Source: Candidatus Bipolaricaulota bacterium (lineage in GTDB: Bacteria; Bipolaricaulota; Bipolaricaulia; Bipolaricaulales; Bipolaricaulaceae). From it: a stretch of 6,974 bases of DNA. Where the stretch lies: contig JAJOKL010000083.1 of assembly GCA_021129895.1 (NCBI GenBank), positions 1 through 6,974 on the forward strand, given 5' to 3'. A model generated the notes under the pieces. The model was not told the origin of the DNA, did not search any database, and saw only the letters and a program-made list of their open reading frames with translations. The position numbers and the translations under genes are program-made. Below are positions 1 to 6,283 of the stretch, piece by piece. Within the stretch, counting starts at the first letter, position 1. Every line of letters begins with the position of its first letter.

Positions 1-54
1 GGGCAACTGCCCCTTCCGTTTGAGCGGGCTCCCCCGGTGGCCCAGCCCGCTTGA
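1..54 (+). CDS. Possible C-terminal tail of an upstream gene (partial)
   Basis: A frame open from the window edge encodes 17 residues ending in TGA at 52-54. The peptide contains QLPLPFE followed by a proline/alanine-rich end. QLPLPF resembles the short glutamine-leucine beta-clamp-binding hexapeptides found near the C-termini of Y-family polymerases and other replication or repair proteins. The stretch is so short that chance is a real possibility, and no family can be assigned. It ends just before the remains of the first ATPase gene, so it may mark the junction where that gene lost its 5' part. Confidence 0.22.
   Translation, partial: GQLPLPFERAPPVAQPA
23..51. repeat. 8-bp inverted repeat, possible weak terminator
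   Basis: AGCGGGCT at 23-30 and AGCCCGCT at 44-51 are perfect reverse complements around a 13-base loop. The hairpin is followed by TTGATTT, a poor U-tract. It lies immediately before the TGA at 52-54 of the possible upstream frame, as expected for a terminator overlapping a gene end. The short T-run makes termination uncertain. Confidence 0.35.
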
Positions 55-68
55 TTTACAGACGCTAA

Positions 69-887
69 ACACAAACAGGAAAGGCTTTGATCAGCCTTCT
101 GAGAGACTTATAGCAGAAGACCATTTTTATCGTTGATGAATTCCCGCTGCTTATATTAAAAATCGCGAGAAAAGGGGGCCCTGCACAGGCGAAGGAGTTC
201 CTTTTCTGGCTCCGCAGGCTTCGGCATATCCCAGAGCTTCAAAACAGGGTTCGCTGGGTATTCGGGGGGTCGATCGGAATTGAAAAGGTGCTTCAGCGGG
301 TTGAGGCTGGGACCAAAACAATAAACGATCTGTATGTCCTGAGGATACGTGAGTTCCCGGATGAGACAGCCAAAGAATTCGTCGAAGCCCTTCTACGAAA
401 AGAATTGGGCATCAAGAAGCCATCCCCTCAGCTCCTTGATGCTTTCCTCCGGATAATTGGAATCCCTATCCCATACTTCCTTCAGATCCTCGTGCGTGAG
501 AGCCTCACCGAGAAGGAAAGAAGAGGGGAAAAGAAGCTCTCTGAAGGAATTATTGAGGCCGCTTACCAGAACGGGGTCCTCGCGTGCTACAACCGGACTT
601 ACTTCGAGCATTACTATGAACGCATTGAGGACTACTACGAGCAAGAATTGGCCGAAATCGCCAAGGCCCTCCTTTCAGAGCTGGCTCAGATAGGCAGGCT
701 GTCCAAGAAAGAACTTTGGGATCTCTTTATGCAGAAGACCCAGGGGAAAGGGAATGAGGATGACTTCAGCTACCTACTATCCGATCTGGAGAATGACTTT
801 TACATCGTCCATGATGCGACTGACGATCGGTACCGCTTCGCCACCAAGGTCCTTCAAGACTGGTGGCTCAGGTACCATACCGCTTGA
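69..887 (+). pseudogene. 5'-truncated archaeal-type AAA ATPase, Walker A missing
   Basis: The frame from 114 to the TGA at 885-887 is open and reads as the second half of an archaeal-type ATPase (ATPase_2-like, P-loop AAA). Walker B is FIVDEF, with the aspartate codon at 135-137 and glutamate at 138-140. A sensor-like segment VFGGS follows near 258-272. The C-terminus is a winged-helix-like region ending in RYRFATKVLQDWW, typical of this family. Family-like residues (ALISLLRDL) continue upstream in the same frame across an in-frame TAG at 111-113, back to a TAA at 66-68. The P-loop half, which I expect to be well over 100 residues, is absent. The first conventional start in the open part is GTG at 288, after Walker B, so any product would lack the nucleotide-binding core. 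It is most likely a decayed first gene of an operon with the next ATPase. A read error at the TAG would not restore the missing P-loop. Confidence 0.72.
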
Positions 888-893
888 GGAGGT
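886..893 (+). promoter_or_regulatory. Ribosome binding site of the ATPase-TPR gene
   Basis: GAGGAGGT lies five bases before ATG 899 and overlaps the TGA of the preceding gene. It fixes the start at 899 and indicates translational linkage to the upstream ATPase remnant. Confidence 0.65.
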
Positions 894-898
894 AGGCT

Positions 899-3097
899 AT
901 GCCGGAAGGATTGTTCAGGTTCACCCCGGCTCTGGAAAACCCTCGGATTCTCCAAAGCACCTTGGTGGGCAGAGAGAAGGAACTCAAAAGGCTTCTCCGG
1001 GCCATAGGGGAGGGGGCGGTGAAGAAGGGCAATCAGCATTTTCTGCTCGTCGGGCCGCGGGGGATCGGCAAGACCCATTTGCTCATCCTCATCTATCACA
1101 GCGTCAAGGGAACGATCACTTGGGATGACCTTGGCCAGGATCTCAGCCGATCGTGGGTGCCGATTCTGTTCGCCGAGGAGGAATATCGTATGACCTCCCT
1201 GACCGACCTTTTCCTGGAGGTTCTAGCTCGATTGAAGGTAGAGGCCCCAGACGAACAGCTTCTCCATTTAACCACGGAGCTTGACCAGGTTCCGCTCCCG
1301 GGAGAGAACGAAAAGGAATTGATGCTAGATCATCTCACCAAAAAACGGCAGGAGACAGGGAAGAAATTTCTCCTGCTCCTAGACAACCTCCATGACATCC
1401 TGCCCCACTTTACCGAAGAGGATCAAGGCAGACTACGGGACATCCTGATGAGCAAGGATCTGTTCATGCTCATCGGGACTGCCCCGACACTTTTCGACAC
1501 CGTGATCGACCACCAAGCCCCCTTCTACAACTTCTTTGAGGTGATCTGGCTCCAAGAGATAGGAGAGGAGCAGGTAAAAGAGTTAATCGCTAGACGATTG
1601 AGGCTGGATGGCAAGGATGACCTTTTGGGAAAGCTCGATGCGTATGAGGATCGCTTTAAGGCTCTTGTCCACCTGACAGGGGCGAATCCTCGCCTGATCT
1701 TGAGCCTCTACCAAATCTTCGCCGAATCGAAGATCATCGAGGTGGAGCGGGATTTCTGCAAGCGCCTCGACGAGATGACACCCTATTTCCAGGATCGTAT
1801 GAGGGAAATCCCGCCACAGCAGCGAAAGATCGTTGATGCCTTAGCGCTTGCCGATGGGCCTTCTACGCCTACAGAGATCGCCCATTCGGCGAGATTGCCG
1901 GTGAACGTGACCACCTCACAACTGAATAGGTTGAAGGAAGCCGGGTTCGTCAGGGCGATCAAGGAGAAGGGGAGACGGGAGGTACTCTACGACATCAATG
2001 AGCGTCTCTTCCGGCTCTGGCGTCAGATGCGTGTCGAGGCAGGTCGGAAGCGATTAAGATTCATCATCAAGTTTATTGAAATTTGGTTCTCACCACTGGA
2101 ACTGGCCGAACAGGCCATTAAGATGGCCAAAGACTTAGAAGTTTCGTTATCCGCCGGTGCTTTCGAGAGCGCCAAGCAAATCACCGACAAACTCTATTAC
2201 ATCCAAGAGGCGGCTCCGTCTCCCCTTCGAGAAGTATTGCATTTCCAGCGGATCTTTGGGCTTGTTAGGTCCGGTGATCTGGAGACGGCCGAAAGGGAGA
2301 CGAAAAGGCTGCAGGTCGAGGCTCAAGCGAAGGGTGATGAAGAACTTTTGGTCATGGCCCTGTGGGAAAATGCCCTCATACATCTGGAGCGGGGCGATTA
2401 TGACGAGGCGATCCGCTGCTACCGGAAGGCCCTGGAGATCAAGCCCGACATGCACGAAGCTTGGTATAACATGGGCCTCGCCTACGCCGAAAAAGGTGAA
2501 CACGACGAGGCGATCAAAGCTTTCTCAAAAGCCATTGACAAAGCTAGTGACCTTGCGAACGAGGAAGCGATTACTCTCACCGCCTTCCTTGCGGTATTCA
2601 CTGCCTGTCTCGTCAATAAAGCTGGATCGTACATTGCGCTTAAAAAATACTCCTTGGCCCTTAAGGATGCTGAGAAGGCCTATGCAATAGCGCGCGAAAT
2701 AGGTCTTTCCCCATTCACCCAAGTCGCAGCCTCACACGCTGCCGGTGCGGCGCTTGGGCTCTCAAAAAAGAGTACAGCCAGAGGACATTCCGCCAGAGCG
2801 GTGGAACACCTTAAGAAATCTTTAAAATATCTTCCTGATCTTCCTATCGGAACCGCTGAGGACCTCATTGGGCAGTACTTTAAGGATCTCCTAAGTATCG
2901 GGAACAAGGCCTTTATGGAGAGCGCTATCCAGGTGATCGAGGAGAGCGGCCAAGCTGACCTGAGTGAGTTCTTGAGGCCTTATCGCATAGCCCTACAATA
3001 TCTGGAGAAGAAAGACAGAAGGATTCTGAACCGCTTGGTCCCCGAAATCCGGGAGATCGTGGAAGAGATAATCGCCAAACTAGAAGGGGCAAATTGA
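899..3097 (+). CDS. AAA/STAND-like ATPase with winged helix and TPR repeats
   Basis: This intact protein has 732 residues. A P-loop reads GPRGIGKT at residues 52-59 (Lys58, Thr59). Walker B is FLLLLDN at about 157-163 with Asp162; the usual following glutamate is Asn163. LIGTAPT near 195 sits where a sensor-1 strand is expected. Residues about 304-377 form a winged helix-turn-helix: PTEIAHSARLPVNVTTSQLN, then a wing ending in YDINERLFRLW. From about 400 the protein is helical, with two clear TPR units at about 484-553 (GDYDEAIRCYRKALEIKP and GEHDEAIKAFSKAI) and weaker repeats to about 680. ATPase, winged helix and TPR in this order match STAND-type signal-sensing NTPases and archaeal-type ATPase relatives, where TPRs usually bind a ligand or partner. 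The protein is predicted to be cytoplasmic, with no signal peptide or membrane segment. It follows the truncated ATPase by 11 bases. A role in regulation or defence is inference only. Confidence 0.9.
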   Translation: MPEGLFRFTPALENPRILQSTLVGREKELKRLLRAIGEGAVKKGNQHFLLVGPRGIGKTHLLILIYHSVKGTITWDDLGQDLSRSWVPILFAEEEYRMTSLTDLFLEVLARLKVEAPDEQLLHLTTELDQVPLPGENEKELMLDHLTKKRQETGKKFLLLLDNLHDILPHFTEEDQGRLRDILMSKDLFMLIGTAPTLFDTVIDHQAPFYNFFEVIWLQEIGEEQVKELIARRLRLDGKDDLLGKLDAYEDRFKALVHLTGANPRLILSLYQIFAESKIIEVERDFCKRLDEMTPYFQDRMREIPPQQRKIVDALALADGPSTPTEIAHSARLPVNVTTSQLNRLKEAGFVRAIKEKGRREVLYDINERLFRLWRQMRVEAGRKRLRFIIKFIEIWFSPLELAEQAIKMAKDLEVSLSAGAFESAKQITDKLYYIQEAAPSPLREVLHFQRIFGLVRSGDLETAERETKRLQVEAQAKGDEELLVMALWENALIHLERGDYDEAIRCYRKALEIKPDMHEAWYNMGLAYAEKGEHDEAIKAFSKAIDKASDLANEEAITLTAFLAVFTACLVNKAGSYIALKKYSLALKDAEKAYAIAREIGLSPFTQVAASHAAGAALGLSKKSTARGHSARAVEHLKKSLKYLPDLPIGTAEDLIGQYFKDLLSIGNKAFMESAIQVIEESGQADLSEFLRPYRIALQYLEKKDRRILNRLVPEIREIVEEIIAKLEGAN

Positions 3098-3215
3098 TTT
3101 CCCTTGCAACGCTAGGGCTCATTTTGGTCTATAAGTATGGCTTTTGATCGCCTTGTACAAACCCCGCAATTATCAAGATTCTGATCCACGTAACCTTAGG
3201 GAAACGGAGGATCGG
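3098..3215. other. Intergenic region between the ATPase and the IS relic
   Basis: No gene is seen. Apart from the weak hairpin at 3101-3125 it holds a faint TTGATC (3144-3149) with an AT-rich AATTAT 18 bases on, too poor to call a promoter. The ribosome-binding-like GGAGGA at 3206-3211 belongs to the transposase relic. The left boundary of the insertion element should lie here, but its terminal repeat is not recognisable. Confidence 0.4.
3101..3125 (+). terminator. Weak terminator candidate after the ATPase-TPR gene
   Basis: CCCT at 3101-3104 pairs with AGGG at 3114-3117. Two further inner pairs follow across one mismatch, and TTTT lies at 3122-3125. The stem is short and imperfect; position just after the stop codon at 3095-3097 is the main support. 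Confidence 0.22.
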
Positions 3216-3620
3216 ATGAGGGGGAGAGACGGCTTACAACTTCCGCTGTTGTGACCGAGACCAGGTGTTTCTTCTTTCGCCTTCCACGCGGGAATGGCCA
3301 CCCCCAGGATCATTTGGCGTGGTTCATCCTGGGTGCGGTGGAGCTGTTGGACTTTCCGGCCTTCCCCCACCGCTACCGCCAAGACGGCTGGGGGAGGGCC
3401 GCCTACCCGCCCGGGATGATGGTGGCGGTGTTTGCCCACGCCTACTGCACCGGGGTGAGTTCCTCCCGCATCCGTCAGAACTTTTAGGAGAGCCTAGCGG
3501 AGCTGTTCACCAAGGTGTGGTGACTGTTTGGAACGATGGGCTAGCCCCCCTTAGGGCCGGTGGGCCTGACTGCGGTAGGCCCTACCAACGCCGTCGCCCC
3601 TTCTTTCCCCAACCGGAAAG
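3216..3620 (+). pseudogene. Decayed IS1182-family transposase (N-terminal part)
   Basis: The sequence spells an IS1182-type transposase N-terminus (InsH/DUF772-like region) broken over several frames. GGAGGA at 3206-3211 precedes ATG 3216, but that frame stops at 3252-3254. The family-like reading AYNFRCCDRDQVFLLSPSTREW is in frame 1 from about 3235. It then shifts near 3290 to frame 2, where HPQDHLAWFILGAVELLDF, DGWGRAAYPPGMM and YCTGVSSSRI follow. TAG lies at 3485-3487. Directly after it ESLAELFTKVW matches a region normally some 30 residues further on, so an internal deletion is likely. Stops at 3521-3523 and 3542-3544 precede a degraded GLTAV...NAVAPSF segment, the expected VALDGTKVAANAS region. 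The catalytic C-terminal part is absent, and no terminal inverted repeats or target duplication could be recognised. It cannot be active. Confidence 0.75.
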
Positions 3621-3773
3621 GCCTTGAGCAACAAGCTCAAGTGCGTGATAGGGTCTATCGCCAAACCGTCAACCGAAACTGGGGCCGAAAGTGGCTCCCC
3701 CGCAGGGGTGCGGGCGTTCATAACGGCACGGGCGAACGCGATGATCCCATCGGCATCCCTGATCGCCTCGTCG
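3551..3773 (-). other. Unassigned coding-like stretch between the IS relic and arsR
   Basis: On the minus strand, directly past the arsR stop, a frame stays open from about 3829 down to 3551. It gives a peptide containing DEAIRDADGIIAFARAV, TPAGEPLSAPVSVDG and ITHLSLLLKAF. The plus strand is also open from 3624 to 3935, with KPSTETGAESGSPAGVRAFI. I recognise neither. No good ribosome binding site or start is evident for either, and the left end overlaps the IS relic. It may be a leftover of a gene once downstream of arsR, an unrecognised part of the insertion element, or chance openness in GC-rich DNA. Confidence 0.25.
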
Positions 3774-4109
3774 CTACCTGTGCCGGACGTGGTCGTAGCC
3801 GCAGCGGAACAGTTCCACCACGTGCTCATCGTCCAGGGCGTAGTAGATGGATTTGCCGGCCCGGCGGGTCCTCACCAGCCCTTGCATCCTGAGGATCCTG
3901 AGGTGGTGGGAGGCCGCCGGCTGGGAGATCCCTAAAAGCTGCGCCAGGTCATGCACGCACAGCTCGGCCCGGGAAAGGAGGTATAGGATCCGCACCCGGG
4001 TGGGATCGGAGAGCACCCGGAACGTCTCGGCCAACTGTTCCACCTGCTCCTCGGCGGGCATCTCCGCGAGGAGCTTTTGTGCCTCGGGCTCACCCAAGGA
4101 GTGATACAT
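3774..4109 (-). CDS. ArsR/SmtB-family zinc-responsive repressor (CzrA-like)
   Basis: This 111-residue winged-helix metalloregulator probably binds its operator as an apo-dimer and releases it on binding Zn, Cd or Co. The core LSDPTRVRILYLL (residues 33-45) and recognition helix SQPAASHHLRIL (62-73) are typical. The wing is RRAGKSIYYALDD. In the last helix Asp94, His96, His107 and His110 reproduce the residue types and spacing of the CzrA alpha-5 zinc site (Asp84, His86, His97, His100). The alpha-3 region reads ELCVHDLA, with Cys51 and His53 where CadC has two cysteines, so a second site is possible. ATG 4109 is chosen because a purine-rich AGTGGGGGG lies just upstream on this strand. A TTG 20 codons further out (4169) would add residues encoded by the operator DNA. 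The gene diverges from the metal-exporting ATPase, its likely target. Confidence 0.9.
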   Translation of the reverse strand: MYHSLGEPEAQKLLAEMPAEEQVEQLAETFRVLSDPTRVRILYLLSRAELCVHDLAQLLGISQPAASHHLRILRMQGLVRTRRAGKSIYYALDDEHVVELFRCGYDHVRHR

Positions 4110-4137
4110 GTCCCCCCACTTTATCCCGGGGGCGAGC

Positions 4138-4166
4138 TTGAACCAACCCAACCGATCACGTATAAA
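4138..4166 (+). promoter_or_regulatory. Sigma70-like promoter of the P-type ATPase gene
   Basis: TTGAAC at 4138-4143 (-35) and TATAAA at 4161-4166 (-10) are separated by 17 bases. The predicted start near 4172-4173 gives a leader of roughly 26 bases to ATG 4199. The -10 lies inside the ArsR operator dyad, which explains repression. On the opposite strand a weaker TTCATA / TTTATA pair with 16-base spacing, overlapping the same dyad, could serve arsR. Confidence 0.6.
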
Positions 4167-4185
4167 CAATCAAGCACCTGTTTAT
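4162..4185. promoter_or_regulatory. Probable ArsR-family operator (inverted repeat)
   Basis: ATAAACA at 4162-4168 and TGTTTAT at 4179-4185 are perfect reverse complements with a 10-base spacer, centred at 4173.5. The arms resemble the TGAACA-type half-sites of SmtB/CzrA operators, which are usually described as 12-2-12 dyads. The element lies between the divergent repressor and transporter genes and covers the -10 and predicted transcription start. Confidence 0.65.
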
Positions 4186-4189
4186 GAAT

Positions 4190-4193
4190 GGAG
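4190..4193 (+). promoter_or_regulatory. Ribosome binding site deciding the ATPase start
   Basis: GGAG lies five bases before ATG 4199. The other in-frame ATG at 4184 has no purine-rich sequence before it, sits inside the operator dyad, and would have a leader of about 11 bases. ATG 4199 is therefore preferred. Confidence 0.45.
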
Positions 4194-4198
4194 TGGAC

Positions 4199-6283
4199 AT
4201 GGAGGCACGCGAAAAAACGATAGAGATCGGCAGCCTTCACTGCCCCACCTGTGCCAGGCAGTTGGAGGGGCGGATGGCGGCGGTGGAGGGGGTGGAGCGG
4301 GCACAGGTGGACCCCCTGGCGGGTAAGTTGTACCTCGCCTACGACCCGGCCCGCATCGCCCCGGAGGAGCTGGAGCGGGCGGTGTCCGCCATCTCCGGCC
4401 ATATCGCCCACCCCGAAGGTGAAGAAAAGAGGCGGGAAGGATTCCTCACCTTGGCCGCCGGGGTGCTCCTCGCTGCCGGGGGCCTGACCTTCCTTCTCGG
4501 GGACCTCCCTATCGGGCCCACCGCTCTCTCCACGGTCCTGTTCGGGCTGGGGGCCCTGCTGGGAGGGCTGCCAGTGGCCAGGCGGGCCCTCTCCGAGCTG
4601 CGACGGCGACTCCTCGGGATCGACCTCCTGGTGGCCATCGCCATCACCGGGGCCCTGGCCCTGGAGGAGACCTTCGAGGCGGTGAGCCTCGCCTTCCTGT
4701 TCGGGGTGGCGGAGTGGCTGGAGGATCGAGCCGCGGGCCGGGCCCGCCGCTCGCTGCGGGAACTGTTGGACCGAGTGCCCAAGCGGGCCACCGTGCTGCG
4801 GGAGGGAAGGGAATTAGAGCTTCCGGTGGAGGCCATCTCCCCGGGAGAGGTGATCCTGGTCCGCCCCGGCGAAACGGTGGGCCTGGACGGGGTGGTGATC
4901 CGAGGGCGGGCCAGCGTCAGCGAGGCGGCCATCACCGGTGAGGCCACCCCCGTCCTCAAGGAGGAGGGCTCTCCGGTCTACGCCGGGACTCTGAACGAGG
5001 ACGGGGCCCTAGAGATCCGGGTCACCCGTCCGGTCGGGGATTCCACCTTGGCCAGGATCGCCCAGCTGGTGGAGGAGGCCCGGCAGCACAAAGCCCCCAC
5101 CGAACGGTTGGTGGACCGGTTTGCCCGCTACTACACCCCGGCGGTGGTGGGGACGGCAGTGCTGGTGGCGGCCCTGCCCCCACTCCTCGGCCTGCCCCCC
5201 CGGGAATGGGTGTTGCGCGCCCTCACGCTCCTCGTCATCGCCTGCCCCTGTGCACTGGCCATCTCCACCCCTGCGGCCATGGTGTCAGCCCTGGTGGCCT
5301 CCGCCCGCCGCGCCATCCTGGTCAAGGGGGGCGCCGCCCTGGAAGCTGTGGCCAAGGTTCGCTACCTCGCCCTGGACAAGACCGGCACCCTAACCACCGG
5401 GGAGCTCTCCGCAAGGCCGGTGCCCCTGGACGGCGCCTCCCCAGAGGAGCTGATAAGGATCGCGGCGGCCCTGGAGCGGGGCAGCGAACACCCCATCGCC
5501 CGGGCCATCGGCCGGCTGGCGGAGGGGCTCTCCCTGCCCCGGGTGGAGTCATTCCAGGCCCTGCCCGGCCGTGGGGTGCGGGGGGTGATCCAGGGCCAGG
5601 AGTACCTGGTGGGCCGCCCCGAGCTCTTTTCACCGCTTCCCAAAGGGGTGGAGGAGCTCTTATCGGATGGGACCAGCTTGGTGCTGGTGGGCAGGCCCGA
5701 CCGTCCCCTGGGGGCCATCCTCCTCTCGGACCGGCTTCGGCCCGAGGCCCGGGAGGCCATCAGCCGCCTGGTGGAGCTGGGTGTAAAACCGGTGCTCCTC
5801 ACCGGGGACCGGGCCGCCCCCGCCCACGCGGTGGCCGAGGCCCTGGGGATCGAGGAGGTGCACGCTGAGCTCCTGCCCGAACAGAAGGTGGAGTGGGTTC
5901 GGACCCTGAAGGCCCGGGGAGGGGTGGCCATGTTGGGGGACGGGGTGAACGACGCCCCGGCCCTGGCCGCCGCCGATGTGGGGATCGCCATGGGCAAGAT
6001 CGGCACCGACGTGGCCATCGAGGCTGGGGATGTGGCCCTGATGCGGGACGACCTCTCGGGGGTCCCGGAACTGGTGTCCCTGGGCCGGCGTTCCCTGGCG
6101 GTCATCCGGGGGAACGTCGCCGTGGCCCTGGCGCTGAAGCTGCTGGTGGCCGCCCTGGCCTTCGCCGGTTACACCTCCCTGGTCTTGGCGGTGCTGGTGG
6201 GGGACGTGGGGGCGACCTTGGTGGTGACGGGGAACGCCATGCGCCTTCAGCGCCCGGAAAGAATCGCAAGGAGGAACACATGA
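4199..6283 (+). CDS. zntA: P1B-2 type Zn/Cd/Pb-exporting P-type ATPase
   Basis: This 694-residue inner-membrane pump couples ATP hydrolysis to export of Zn2+, Cd2+ or Pb2+. Numbered from ATG 4199, a heavy-metal-associated domain (about 5-70) carries Cys15-Pro-Thr-Cys18. Hydrophobic helices lie near 81-101, 105-125, 140-155 and 159-175. The actuator has TGEA at 246-249. Helices near 307-329 and 337-359 follow, the second with the CPC metal-site motif at 349-351. DKTGTLT begins at the phosphorylated Asp393, the HP motif is at 431-432, and GDGVND is at 580-585. The final helix pair contains Lys647 and GDVG with Asp669. The CPC, lysine and D-x-G combination is the P1B-2 (ZntA/CadA) signature, which argues against copper transport. 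Spacing from CPC to the phosphorylated aspartate (44 residues) matches ZntA, and length is normal. An ATG at 4184 would add five residues. Control by the divergent ArsR through the overlapping operator is likely. The stop overlaps the next ATG (ATGA). Confidence 0.93.
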   Translation: MEAREKTIEIGSLHCPTCARQLEGRMAAVEGVERAQVDPLAGKLYLAYDPARIAPEELERAVSAISGHIAHPEGEEKRREGFLTLAAGVLLAAGGLTFLLGDLPIGPTALSTVLFGLGALLGGLPVARRALSELRRRLLGIDLLVAIAITGALALEETFEAVSLAFLFGVAEWLEDRAAGRARRSLRELLDRVPKRATVLREGRELELPVEAISPGEVILVRPGETVGLDGVVIRGRASVSEAAITGEATPVLKEEGSPVYAGTLNEDGALEIRVTRPVGDSTLARIAQLVEEARQHKAPTERLVDRFARYYTPAVVGTAVLVAALPPLLGLPPREWVLRALTLLVIACPCALAISTPAAMVSALVASARRAILVKGGAALEAVAKVRYLALDKTGTLTTGELSARPVPLDGASPEELIRIAAALERGSEHPIARAIGRLAEGLSLPRVESFQALPGRGVRGVIQGQEYLVGRPELFSPLPKGVEELLSDGTSLVLVGRPDRPLGAILLSDRLRPEAREAISRLVELGVKPVLLTGDRAAPAHAVAEALGIEEVHAELLPEQKVEWVRTLKARGGVAMLGDGVNDAPALAAADVGIAMGKIGTDVAIEAGDVALMRDDLSGVPELVSLGRRSLAVIRGNVAVALALKLLVAALAFAGYTSLVLAVLVGDVGATLVVTGNAMRLQRPERIARRNT
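6269..6275 (+). promoter_or_regulatory. Ribosome binding site of the broken downstream gene
   Basis: AAGGAGG lies inside the ATPase coding end, five bases before ATG 6280. That ATG overlaps the ATPase stop as ATGA. This is a classical coupled-operon start. The frame from this ATG does not reach the recognisable downstream domains, so the site is probably a relic. Confidence 0.55.

Noticed and set aside
1..12. GGGC-AACT-GCCC mini-hairpin
   Set aside because: A 4-bp stem at the window edge is too short to support.
2157..2690. Plus-strand 177-residue open frame inside the ATPase-TPR gene
   Set aside because: Overlaps clear TPR coding in the main frame; basic, motif-free translation.
4110..4169. 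Longer arsR start at TTG 4169
   Set aside because: It would be encoded by the operator and promoter DNA. ATG 4109 has a purine-rich upstream sequence and gives normal family length.
4339..4959. Minus-strand 206-residue open frame inside the P-type ATPase
   Set aside because: Same low-complexity composition, no motif or ribosome binding site; shadow of the real gene.
5206..5868. Plus-strand 220-residue Gly/Pro/Arg-rich open frame inside the P-type ATPase
   Set aside because: Out-of-frame shadow; the zntA frame is unambiguous throughout.
5362..6105. Minus-strand 247-residue open frame inside the P-type ATPase
   Set aside because: Arg/Ser/Pro-rich shadow of a GC-rich gene with every expected ATPase motif on the other strand.
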